This document shows positions 36,179 to 43,890 of a stretch of 54,998 nucleotides of DNA, piece by piece. Origin of the DNA: Streptomyces nymphaeiformis (GTDB taxonomy: Bacteria; Actinomycetota; Actinomycetes; Streptomycetales; Streptomycetaceae); the NCBI RefSeq assembly GCF_014203895.1, contig NZ_JACHJY010000019.1, forward strand, positions 1 through 54,998, in the 5' to 3' direction. The first letter of the stretch is position 1. Every line of letters begins with the position of its first letter. The position numbers and the translations under genes are program-made. The notes under the pieces are model-generated. The model was not told where the DNA came from, did no database searches, and saw only the letters and a list, made by a program, of their open reading frames with translations.

Positions 36179-37612
36179 TCACCCGGCGCACGCGTACGTG
36201 AAGGCGGCCTCCGCTTCGAGTGGGGACGTGCCCGGGCGCAGGACCTGGAGGTGGGCGGTCCCCTGGAAGCGGCCCGGCCCGCGGACGGTCCAGCGCAGGT
36301 GCACCGCCACCTCGTGCTCGCCGCCCCGGGCGGTACGGGTCAGCACCTCGGACCGCTGCCCGTCGCTGCGCAGCCAGCGGTACTTGAACGGGCCGGCGTG
36401 GCCGTCCGTCGTCACCACACCGGTCACGTCGGCGGTCCCGCCGCACGTCAACCGCTGCGGCGGGGCGGTGACCCGGACGGCCGTCACCGCCGGGCCCGGC
36501 GTCGGCCGCAGCAGCAGCCACAGCACGACCGCCACCACCGCCAGCGCCCCGGCGGCGACGAGCCGGCCGGCCCGGCGGCGCCGTCGGCGTACGGGGGCGG
36601 GCGCGGGCGCGGGGGCCTCCCACAGGGCGCGCAGGGCCTCCTCCTCGGAGCGCGGGACACCGGGGCCGAAGCGGAGCACGATCTCGTCGGCTTCCTCGCC
36701 GCCGTCGAGCGTGGGCGTGAGCGGGGTGGCGGGGGCGGTCCGGTGGCGCTTGCCGAGGACGGTGTCCCGCGCGTCCGGAGCGACGTCGAGAGGGGCCGGT
36801 TCCGTCGGCTCTGCCGGTGCCGCCGACTCCGTGGCCGGTTCGGCCAGTTCCGCCGAGGCCGCGGCCGCCGCCGTCCGCAGGGCCGCCCTGCGCAGGAAGT
36901 CCCGGGGCAGCGCCGTGCGCCCCGAGGTGAGCGTCGTGCGGGCGGCGGCGAGGCCGTCGGACCCGGCCGTGGCGGAGCAGCGGGCGAGCAGCTCGGCCGC
37001 CGGTGTGCCCGGCGCCGCCCAGGCCGTGCCGAGGGTACGGGCGAGCGACGCCCACGCCGTGACGTCGGCGTCCTGCGGGGAGGCGTCGGACGCGGCCAGC
37101 GCGGTGGCCAGCGCCGCCTCGGTGAGCAGCGCCGTGCCGTCCGGCGCGAGGACCACGCGGTCGGGGGTGAGCGAACCGTGGGCGAGGCCGGCCGCGTGGA
37201 GGGCGAGCAGCGTCTGCGCGGTCTCGTTGAGCACGCTCGCCGCGCTGCCCCCGTCGAGGCCGGGCGCGCCCGTGGCGAGCAGGTCGGCGACCGTACGGAC
37301 CGGCGGGCGCGCCACGATCAGCCACACGTCCCCGGCCTCCCGCACCAGGTCGACGGTGGCCGGCACGCCCGGCAGCCGCAGCTTCGCCACGGAGCGGACC
37401 GCGGACGTGAGGCGCTCTTGTGCGCCGCTCGGCGTGAGCAGGGCGCGGTGGATCCGCAGGACGCCGAGCGGCGGTTCGTCGGCGTCGGCGGGCCCCAGCG
37501 CGTACCAGGTCCCGAACCGGCCCTCCCGCGACCAGTCCGACAGGGCGCGCCCGGCGACCGTGGCGGGTGCCGAGGGCGTCGGCGGCGTCGGTGGAGTCAA
37601 GGGGGGCCTCAT
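36179..37612 (-). CDS. transmembrane pseudokinase with extracytoplasmic domain
   Basis: A 477-aa protein. Residues ~20-260 follow the protein-kinase fold but lack its catalytic residues: no VAxK lysine, AHGSLTPDRVVL in place of HRDxKPxN, and LLTEAAL in place of DFG. A charged linker (~270-350) leads to one membrane segment (RLVAAGALAVVAVVLWLLL, ~358-377). About 100 residues outside the membrane follow, a predicted beta-rich domain with CGGTADVTGVV and a final Cys in FTYACAG. A GAGG site precedes ATG 37612, 26 bp after the active kinase gene. It probably acts as a regulatory or scaffold partner of that kinase. The extracellular domain resembles the outer domain of the neighbouring kinase in position, not clearly in sequence. 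Confidence 0.8.
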   Translation of the reverse strand: MRPPLTPPTPPTPSAPATVAGRALSDWSREGRFGTWYALGPADADEPPLGVLRIHRALLTPSGAQERLTSAVRSVAKLRLPGVPATVDLVREAGDVWLIVARPPVRTVADLLATGAPGLDGGSAASVLNETAQTLLALHAAGLAHGSLTPDRVVLAPDGTALLTEAALATALAASDASPQDADVTAWASLARTLGTAWAAPGTPAAELLARCSATAGSDGLAAARTTLTSGRTALPRDFLRRAALRTAAAAASAELAEPATESAAPAEPTEPAPLDVAPDARDTVLGKRHRTAPATPLTPTLDGGEEADEIVLRFGPGVPRSEEEALRALWEAPAPAPAPVRRRRRRAGRLVAAGALAVVAVVLWLLLRPTPGPAVTAVRVTAPPQRLTCGGTADVTGVVTTDGHAGPFKYRWLRSDGQRSEVLTRTARGGEHEVAVHLRWTVRGPGRFQGTAHLQVLRPGTSPLEAEAAFTYACAG

Positions 37613-37638
37613 CGTGCCTCGTTCTCCTCGGTGGTCGC

Positions 37639-39273
37639 TCAGCACGGCGGTGCGTCGGCGGAGGCCGTCCGCGTTCCGCCCGGGGACTGCGGGCTGCTGC
37701 TGACGGCGATGGTCCAGGTGCCCCGGCACGGGTGGTTCGCGAAGTCGCCCTGGAAGGTCACGGAGTACTGCGTGCTGCCCGACAGCTGACGGGACTGCGA
37801 GCCGTACGACTCCGCGGGCGAGCCGACGTAGAAGTCCGCGGTGAGCGTCAGCGGGCCGGTGCCGGTGGTGTCGACGGTCACGTCGGCGATCAGCGTGCTG
37901 CCCGGACCGCGGCGCAGGGAGCCGATGACGATCGTGACGGTGCCCGCCGTCGGCGCCTCCGGCGTCGTGGTCGTCGGGGCCGGCGTGGTCGGGGCGGTGC
38001 CGGTGGGAGCCGGGGTGGTGGCCGTGGGGCCCGCACCGGGTGCGGCCGTGGTGGGTGTGCCGTCCGTGGCCGGTGCCGTCGTCGAGTCGCTCGGGGTGGG
38101 TTCGGCCGAGGCGCTGCCGGACGGCGAACCGCTCGGCGTGGGGGAGTCCGAGGGCGGAAGGGACGACGAGGACGGGGCCGGGACACCGGACGCGGGAGTC
38201 CCCGACGGAACGGAGTTCGCCGCGGTCGTCGTCGTCGTGTCGTCGGCACTTCCGGCCGTCGCCACCGTCGCCGCGCCGGCCGCGACCACGGCAAGGACGG
38301 CCGCTCCGACCAACGTCCTCCCGAGGACGCCCTTCAGACGGCCCAGGACCGTCAGCGCCGGTGTCGCCTCGTACACCGCCGCCGTCGTGCCGAACGGGAA
38401 CAGCAGGGCGAGCAGGGCGGCGAGCCGGCCGAGCCCGCGGCGTCCGCGCTCCTCCCAGTCCGCGCCGTAGCCGTCCGCGGCGGCGCGTTCGAGTCCGGCG
38501 AGCAACGCGTCGACGCCGGGCCGGTCCGCCGGGTCCTTCGCCAGGCCCGTACGCACCAGATCGCGCACCGGCTCGGGCACGTCGGCCACCTCGACCGGGG
38601 CCCGGAGGTGCTGGAGCCGCAGCGCGATCAGGTCGTCGGCGACGAACGGCTGCCGGCCGGTGAGGCACTCGTAGAACACGGCCGTCGCCGCGTACACGTC
38701 GCCCGCCGGGGTCGCCGGCTCGCCGTCCCACTGCTCGGGGGCCATGTACGCGGGCGTGCCCGCCGCCTCCGCCTCGCGGCCCGCGCGCACGGCGATCCCG
38801 AAGTCGGCGAGGGCACTCGAACCGTCCGCGCGCACCAGCACGTTCTCCGGCTTGTAGTCGCGGTGCACCACCCCGGCCGCGTGGGCCGCGCCGAGCCCGA
38901 GCAGCGAGCCCTTGAGCAGAACGAGCGCCGCCTCGGGGCCCGTGGACCCGTGCTCGCGCAGCAGCGCGCGCAGGGCCACCCCGTCGACCGCCTCCATGAC
39001 GATCGCCGCGCCCCGCCGGGCCTCCACGTACTCGTAGAGGCGCACCACGCACGGGTGCCGCAGCTCGCCGAGCAGCCGCGCCTCGGCGCGGAACCGGGCC
39101 AGGAAGTCCCGGTCGCCGTGCAGCCGTTCGCTCAGGTACTTGACGGCCACGGGCACGCCCGTCGCCTCGTGCCGCGCCAGGACGACCCGCCCGCCGGCGC
39201 CCCGGCCGAGCGTCCGCACGGCCTCGTAGCCGGGAACCGTCCAACCGGCGTCAGCCCCGAGTGTGTCGCTCAT
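37639..39273 (-). CDS. transmembrane Ser/Thr protein kinase (PknB-like)
   Basis: A 544-aa kinase. The N-terminal catalytic domain (~15-280) is complete: glycine loop GRGAGG, Lys45 in VAVK, HRDYKPEN with Asp139, DFG at 157-159 and APE at 178-180. One membrane helix lies near 310-335. A Pro/Ser/Thr-rich stalk (~340-430) and a C-terminal extracytoplasmic domain of ~110 residues follow (AGTVTIVIGSLRRGPGSTLIADVTVDTTG; two Cys in the last 25 residues). No PASTA repeats are present. The ATG at 39273 overlaps the stop of the FHA-M50 protease by four bases, so the kinase is coupled to an FHA protein, a phospho-Thr reader. Confidence 0.93.
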   Translation of the reverse strand: MSDTLGADAGWTVPGYEAVRTLGRGAGGRVVLARHEATGVPVAVKYLSERLHGDRDFLARFRAEARLLGELRHPCVVRLYEYVEARRGAAIVMEAVDGVALRALLREHGSTGPEAALVLLKGSLLGLGAAHAAGVVHRDYKPENVLVRADGSSALADFGIAVRAGREAEAAGTPAYMAPEQWDGEPATPAGDVYAATAVFYECLTGRQPFVADDLIALRLQHLRAPVEVADVPEPVRDLVRTGLAKDPADRPGVDALLAGLERAAADGYGADWEERGRRGLGRLAALLALLFPFGTTAAVYEATPALTVLGRLKGVLGRTLVGAAVLAVVAAGAATVATAGSADDTTTTTAANSVPSGTPASGVPAPSSSSLPPSDSPTPSGSPSGSASAEPTPSDSTTAPATDGTPTTAAPGAGPTATTPAPTGTAPTTPAPTTTTPEAPTAGTVTIVIGSLRRGPGSTLIADVTVDTTGTGPLTLTADFYVGSPAESYGSQSRQLSGSTQYSVTFQGDFANHPCRGTWTIAVSSSPQSPGGTRTASADAPPC

Positions 39274-41057
39274 GCCGTCCCCTCCAGGGGCGCGCCGTCC
39301 ACGGCCGTCCCGTCCGCCGGGCGCGCCCGGCCGTCACCCGCGGCCGCGCGACGCCGCTTCACCACCCGTACCAGCCACCGCACCGGCGCCGCCCACACCG
39401 GGAACGCCACCAGGGCCACGACCACCGCCACGATCACCGTGTCCCACGGCGATGGCACCCGGCCGTCCAGCCACTCCCCGAGCCGGGACCGCCAGGCGAG
39501 CAGCGCCAGGACCAGGAAGCCGTACGTCCCGACGACCACCGCCAGGCCGTACGCGGCCATGCCGGTCTGCCGCGGCCCCGGGCGGCGGCCCGCCCGCAGG
39601 TCCCGCCACAGCCCCTTGCGGAAGTACGCGCTCGCCTCCTCGCGCAGCCGCGGCACCCGCAGCGCGTCGGTGAGCGCCTGGTAACCGTCCAGCGGCATCA
39701 GCGGATTGAAGTTGTACAGCGTGTTCAGATACAGGCCGAAGGCCAGGTGGAACAGCACGGCCGAGACCGGCCCCACCGGCAGGAAAGCCGCGCCCACGGC
39801 GCACCAGCCCGCCATGGCGGCCGTCGACACCGGCCCGGACAGCGCCACCACGACCCGCGACCAGCGGGTGCCGAACCACATGTCGCTCGTGTCCACGAAC
39901 GCGAACGGCATCCCCATCATCAGCATGAAGCCGCCCCGCCGGACCTTGCGTCCGTACGACTTCACCGCGAGGGCGTGGGCGAGTTCGTGCACCACGAGCG
40001 CCGACACGTAGCCGACGGCCAGCGCGACCGGGCCCCAGACGCCGGACCCGCCGAAGTCGAGCAGATGCTGCCGGTCCTGCGCCACCGCGAAGAACACCAC
40101 CAGACCGCCGAGCAGCGACAGCCAGACCAGCGCCACTCCGGTACGGGTGAAGAACCGCCAGCCGCCGCCCGCGTACAACCGGGACACGACCCCGTCGAGG
40201 CCCGGGACGGACACCTCCAGCTTCAGGAGCGCCCGGTACACCGCCCGCCACACCCGGCGCGGCCCGGACACCGCCTTCTCCTCCTGCCGCCCCGGCAGAC
40301 CGCGCAGCAGCCCGGCGCCCGCGAACGCCGCGAGCGCGGCCTCGATCCGCGGCAACGCCAGCTCGCCGAAACGGTCCGCGTACGCGAAGAGCAGGTCCCG
40401 CACGGTGGCGTCGCCGTCCAGGGCGTTCCACAGGAACACCTCGCGCTCGTCGAGCCGGAGGTACCCGCCGGTCCGCGTGTTGCTCAGCACCCAGTACGGC
40501 TCCGCGCGGCCGCTCGTCGGCACCTGCTTCAGCGCCCACCCGCCGCGGCGGCGCGGCCGCGCGGTGAGCGGGCCGTGCGCCTCCGGCGCGTCCGGCTCGG
40601 CCACCGCACCGGCCGGAAGCTCGGTGAGCTGGGTGCCGACCATGACGGTCCGCGAGCCGATCCGCGCGTCACGCGGCTGCTCGAACACCATCCGGACGTC
40701 ACCGACGGACAGTTCGGCGCCGTCGTCGAGGCGCGCCGAACCGCCGTGCAGGGTCGCCCCCGCGACGGCCGTGCCGTTGAACGAGTCCAGGTCCTCGACC
40801 CGGAAGCCCGACGCGTCACGGACGATACGGGCATGACGGCGCGACACGCTGCCGTCCGCCAGGACGACGTCGCTGTCCGCGCCGCGGCCCAGCGTCGTGA
40901 CCTCGCCTGTCAGCGGGACGAGCAGGTCGGGGTCGTCGAGACCGCGCAGTCGGGGCGCGGCGAACGACGTCGGTGCCGCGCCGCGGCGCAGGGTGCCGCA
41001 GCGCAGGCAGTACGGGAAGTCGCGCCGCACGTGCACGCGACAGGCATGGCAGAGCAT
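39270..41057 (-). CDS. zinc ribbon-FHA-PqqD-like-M50 membrane metalloprotease
   Basis: A 595-aa protein with an unusual domain string. Cys3, Cys6, Cys17 and Cys20 form a zinc ribbon. An FHA domain follows (~50-110; LGRGADSDVVLADGSVSRRHA, SFNGTAV). Residues ~190-260 look like a PqqD-type peptide-recognition/winged domain (YWVLSNTRTGGYLRLDEREVFLWNALDGDATVRDLL). The rest is a multi-helix M50 site-2 protease: HELAH at 357-361 and the third ligand Asp457 in NFNPLMPLDG. It probably cuts or exports a peptide inside the membrane. It starts 18 bp after the Gly-rich repeat protein and overlaps the kinase. The layout recalls YydH-like peptide-maturation proteases with an added phospho-reader. Confidence 0.85.
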   Translation of the reverse strand: MLCHACRVHVRRDFPYCLRCGTLRRGAAPTSFAAPRLRGLDDPDLLVPLTGEVTTLGRGADSDVVLADGSVSRRHARIVRDASGFRVEDLDSFNGTAVAGATLHGGSARLDDGAELSVGDVRMVFEQPRDARIGSRTVMVGTQLTELPAGAVAEPDAPEAHGPLTARPRRRGGWALKQVPTSGRAEPYWVLSNTRTGGYLRLDEREVFLWNALDGDATVRDLLFAYADRFGELALPRIEAALAAFAGAGLLRGLPGRQEEKAVSGPRRVWRAVYRALLKLEVSVPGLDGVVSRLYAGGGWRFFTRTGVALVWLSLLGGLVVFFAVAQDRQHLLDFGGSGVWGPVALAVGYVSALVVHELAHALAVKSYGRKVRRGGFMLMMGMPFAFVDTSDMWFGTRWSRVVVALSGPVSTAAMAGWCAVGAAFLPVGPVSAVLFHLAFGLYLNTLYNFNPLMPLDGYQALTDALRVPRLREEASAYFRKGLWRDLRAGRRPGPRQTGMAAYGLAVVVGTYGFLVLALLAWRSRLGEWLDGRVPSPWDTVIVAVVVALVAFPVWAAPVRWLVRVVKRRRAAAGDGRARPADGTAVDGAPLEGTA

Positions 41058-41075
41058 GGTCGTGGGCCCGGCGCC

Positions 41076-42617
41076 TCAGGAACCCGTGGCGAAGGAACCG
41101 CCGGCCGGGCCACCGAGCGCGTCGTGACCGGGCCCTGCGGTGTGCAGGTGACTGTCGCCGATCCGGTCGAGCCCGGGACGGAACAGCCCGCCGCGGGCAC
41201 CGTCGGAGTCGGGAGCGGGGGTCTCGTTGCGCCCGCCGCCACCGCTGGGCCGACGGCCGTTCTCGCTGCTGCCGCCGTCGCCGCCGTCTCCTCCGCCTTC
41301 GCCTCCTCCGCCGGAGCCTCCTGCGCCGGGTCGACGGCCGTTCTCACTGCTGCTGCCCTCGCCGCCTCCGCCTCCGTCGCCACCACCACCGTCTCCGCCG
41401 CCGGTGCCTCCGGAGCCGGGTCGGCGCCCGTTCTCACTGCTGCTGCCCTCGCCGCCTTCGCCCCCGCCTCCGTCGCCTCCGCCGCCTCCGCCGCCGCCTT
41501 CGCCCCCGCCGCCGGAGCCGCCACCGCCGGGCCGACGGCCGTTCTCGCTGCTGCTGCCGTCCCCTCCGCCGCCGCCTTCCCCGCCGCCGCCTTCCCCGCC
41601 TCCGCCGTCTCCTCCGCCGGTGCCGCCACCGCCGGGTCGGCGCCCGTTCTCGCTGCTGCTGCCTTCGCCGCCTCCGCCTCCGTCGCCACCTCCGTCGCCA
41701 CCGCCGGTGCCGCCACCGCCGGGTCGGCGGCCGTTCTCACTGCTGCTGCCGTCGCCGCCCCCGCCGCCGGAGTCGCCTCCACCGCCTTCGCCGCCCCCGG
41801 AACCGCCGTCGTCGCCCTCCGCGTAGATGCCGCCGTGCCCGAGGCCCTCGGCACCGCCCCCGTGGAATCCATCGCCGTGGCCGCCGAACTCTCCGCCGTG
41901 GCCCCCCTCGAACCCGTCGCCGAACCCTCCGCCGAAGCCGTCGCCGAGCCCGCCTTCGTGGCCGCCCCCGAACCCGTCGTCGAACCCTCCGCCGAGCCCG
42001 TCGCCGAAGCCGCCGTCGTGGCCGCCGAGTCCGGCCTCGCCGAAGCCCGTATCGCCGTCGCCGAAGGAGCCGAAGTCCCCGAAGCCTCCAGCGTCCCCGA
42101 GGCCCCCGGCGTCTCCGAGGCCCCCAGCGTCCCCGAAGCCGCCGAAGTCGCCCGCATCGCCCAGGCCGCCCGTGTCCCCCAGCTCGCCCGCGTCGCCGAA
42201 CCCTCCGAGGTCGCCGAGGAGGGAGCCGTCGTCGCCGGCGGGTGCGTCGGTGAGGGCGTCGCCGATCAGGCCCGTGAGGTCGGACGCCGTCGCGTCGAGC
42301 TGTCCGGCCAGGTCGCGGGAGTCGCCCAGGGCGTCCGCCGCGTCGTGCGGGCCCGTCTCGACGGGCACGTCGTGGGCGGCCAGGGCGTGGGCCGCGTTGC
42401 CGAAGAACAGCGACGACTTGGACAGCCGCGCGTCGAGGGAGGTCGGCCCCTCGGCCGTGCCCGACTCCACGCGGAGCCGCCGCAGCTCGGCGACCTGCTC
42501 GGGCGTCAGACCGAGTCTTCGGGCCACTTCGTCGGGACTGCCGTCGAGTTGCTCCGCGAACGCGGGATCGACGGCCAGACGGGTCATGGCATCGCGAAAG
42601 GCGTCGTTGTCGGTCAT
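41076..42617 (-). CDS. Gly-rich repeat protein with leader-like head, putative peptide precursor
   Basis: A 513-aa protein unlike any I recognise. Residues 1-~50 form a helical head (DAFRDAMTRLAVDPAFAEQL, then LGLTPEQVAELRRLR), similar in pattern to Nif11/LigA-like leaders of modified peptides. A middle part includes SLDARLSKSSLFFGNAAHA. Residues ~134-255 are built of short Gly-Asp-Phe/Leu units such as GGLGDA. Residues 291-457 hold six copies of (S)SSENGRRP separated by Gly/Asp/Glu-rich linkers of 18-28 residues. A short non-repeat tail ends the protein. There is no signal peptide and no Cys. The start at ATG 42617 has GAGG just before it. It is the first gene of the protease/kinase operon. 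Confidence 0.85.
   Translation of the reverse strand: MTDNDAFRDAMTRLAVDPAFAEQLDGSPDEVARRLGLTPEQVAELRRLRVESGTAEGPTSLDARLSKSSLFFGNAAHALAAHDVPVETGPHDAADALGDSRDLAGQLDATASDLTGLIGDALTDAPAGDDGSLLGDLGGFGDAGELGDTGGLGDAGDFGGFGDAGGLGDAGGLGDAGGFGDFGSFGDGDTGFGEAGLGGHDGGFGDGLGGGFDDGFGGGHEGGLGDGFGGGFGDGFEGGHGGEFGGHGDGFHGGGAEGLGHGGIYAEGDDGGSGGGEGGGGDSGGGGGDGSSSENGRRPGGGGTGGGDGGGDGGGGGEGSSSENGRRPGGGGTGGGDGGGGEGGGGEGGGGGDGSSSENGRRPGGGGSGGGGEGGGGGGGGDGGGGEGGEGSSSENGRRPGSGGTGGGDGGGGDGGGGGEGSSSENGRRPGAGGSGGGGEGGGDGGDGGSSENGRRPSGGGGRNETPAPDSDGARGGLFRPGLDRIGDSHLHTAGPGHDALGGPAGGSFATGS
41247..41747 (-). repeat. six in-frame repeats encoding SSENGRRP-type units
   Basis: Cores at 41247-41270, 41328-41354, 41418-41444, 41529-41555, 41634-41660 and 41721-41747 encode SSSENGRRP (the one at 41247-41270 has lost one Ser). 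Distances between core starts are 81, 90, 111, 105 and 87 bp, all multiples of three, so the reading frame is kept while linker length varies. Silent differences occur between copies, so selection appears to act on the peptide. Linkers are almost pure Gly with Asp, Glu and single Thr or Ser. Confidence 0.9.
41850..42217 (-). repeat. short Gly-Asp-Phe/Leu repeat region in the precursor-like protein
   Basis: About 120 codons built of units of five to seven residues such as GGLGDA, GGFGDG and GGHGGEFGG. The spacing differs from the nine-residue calcium-binding RTX unit (GGxGxDxUx), though a loose metal-binding role cannot be excluded. The region is low-complexity and probably flexible. Confidence 0.7.
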
Positions 42618-42849
42618 GGCCTCACGTTCTCCGTCGGTACGCGTGCGCGCACGGTGCTGCCGGCGGGAAGTGGAGGGTCCCCCTGGTCGGTGGCATGGAT
42701 GCCGTTCCGGCCATCCCAACCGATGCCTACACGGATCCTTATAGAGGCTTTCGACCCCCGGACGCAAGGGTTCAGGAGGGGACGAACCGCCTGCCGGGCA
42801 AAGACCCGGCAAACGGTTTTCGGCCAGGACGGTTCGCCGGTCCGCCGGG
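42618..42849. other. intergenic region upstream of the Gly-rich precursor operon
   Basis: These 232 bp should contain the promoter of the precursor/protease/kinase operon on the minus strand and the terminator of the TolB-like gene (42785-42818). I cannot point to a clear -35/-10 pair. No gene is seen. Confidence 0.4.
42785..42818 (-). terminator. two-part hairpin after the TolB-like gene
   Basis: GCCGGG (42793-42798) pairs with CCCGGC (42805-42810) around a 6-nt loop. Below a 3x3 internal loop, AACCG (42785-42789) pairs with CGGTT (42814-42818). It lies 32 bp after the TolB-like stop. No T tract follows on the minus strand. Confidence 0.5.
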
Positions 42850-43890
42850 TCAGCCGAGCGCCGCGGGGGAGTGGGCGTTGCGCAGCAGCAGACGGGGCTT
42901 TCCGAAGCCGTCTGCGGGGACGGACCAGAGGTCCTTCGTACCGTCGTCGTGCTGCTGGGCGTACGCGAGGGTGGAGCCGTCCAGCCACGCCGCCTGGTCG
43001 TCCACGCTGCGGGTCTCGGCCGTCTCCGTCACGCGGCCGGTCTTCAGGTCGAGCACGGAGAGGCGCCAGCCGCGGGTGGAGTCGCCTTCGACGGGCGCCT
43101 TGAAGGCGATCATGGTGCCGTCGGGGGAGAGCGAGGGGCATTCGACGCGGTCGCGGAGGGTGCGGACGGTGCGGGCCGCGAAGTCGCCCTGGACCAGGTA
43201 GCGGTGGCCCTTGGTGTACAGGGTGGCGTAGAAGGTGTTGTCGTCCCCGGTGAAGGTCACGCCCCAGTAGTTGACGTCCGACGCCTGGTAGGGCTTGCCG
43301 TCCTTGACGACGGAGAAGGTCTCCAGGGTCTTGAAGAGGGTTCCCGTCCGGCTGTCGTAGATGCCGGTGCGGGTGGCGAAGTTGAGGGTGGCGTAGCTGT
43401 CTCCGCCGACGAAGGAGGTCCAGGAGACCATGCGGCCGCTGGCCGAGACGCGGACCCGGTTGGGGACGCCGCTGACCGGGATGGCCTTGCGTTCCTTGAG
43501 GTCGGGCGACAGGACGCGCATCGTGACGGTGCCGAGGGCCCCGTCGGCGTACAGGCAGGCCACGGTGCCCGCGGCGGCGTAGGCGCGGTCGCACTTGGTC
43601 GGGGAGACGGCGCGTGCGCCGCCCGGGTCGGCCTTGCCGACGGTCGTGACCTGCCCGGTGCTCGTCAGCGTGAGGAGCCGTGGTCCGGGCGCCAGGGAGA
43701 CGGTCTCGGCGGTGACGGCCGTGTCGGGGGCCTGGGCGGACGAGCTGTGCCGGGCGTAGCCGATGGCGACGGCGGCGAGTGCGAGGGCGGCGGCCGCCGT
43801 GGTCGCGATGCGGGCCGTCCGCCCGGACGGGCGCGGCGCGGCGGACGGGTTCGGGTCGGACTCGGCTGCGACGGTCGGCTGCGTGGTCAT
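42850..43890 (-). CDS. TolB-like beta-propeller protein, membrane-anchored
   Basis: A 346-aa protein. A short cytoplasmic N terminus leads to one membrane segment (ATTAAAALALAAVAIGYA, ~30-48), then a beta-propeller-like body with WD/TolB-type repeats: ECPSLSPDGTMIAFKAP, DDQAAWLDGSTLAYAQQ and LWSVPADG. The pattern SPDG...aF/W.s is typical of TolB/PD40 repeats. The role is unknown; such proteins often bind partners at the cell surface. The ATG at 43890 overlaps the stop of the MFS gene upstream (ATGA), so the two are translated together. Confidence 0.82.
   Translation of the reverse strand: MTTQPTVAAESDPNPSAAPRPSGRTARIATTAAAALALAAVAIGYARHSSSAQAPDTAVTAETVSLAPGPRLLTLTSTGQVTTVGKADPGGARAVSPTKCDRAYAAAGTVACLYADGALGTVTMRVLSPDLKERKAIPVSGVPNRVRVSASGRMVSWTSFVGGDSYATLNFATRTGIYDSRTGTLFKTLETFSVVKDGKPYQASDVNYWGVTFTGDDNTFYATLYTKGHRYLVQGDFAARTVRTLRDRVECPSLSPDGTMIAFKAPVEGDSTRGWRLSVLDLKTGRVTETAETRSVDDQAAWLDGSTLAYAQQHDDGTKDLWSVPADGFGKPRLLLRNAHSPAALG

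Noticed and set aside
41247..41747. CRISPR-like array of 24-27-bp repeats
   Set aside because: Spacing is irregular (81-111 bp) and always a multiple of three, spacers are low-complexity Gly codons, and the repeats encode a conserved peptide. There are no cas genes.
41227..41826. Pro-rich open frame on the plus strand with repeated GRRPFSLL
   Set aside because: It mirrors the Gly-rich repeat gene on the other strand. The minus-strand gene has a leader, a ribosome site and operon context, while the plus-strand frame has none.
41850..42217. RTX calcium-binding repeats in the Gly-rich protein
   Set aside because: The units are five to seven residues long and lack the nine-residue GGxGxDxUx spacing; no type I secretion genes are near.
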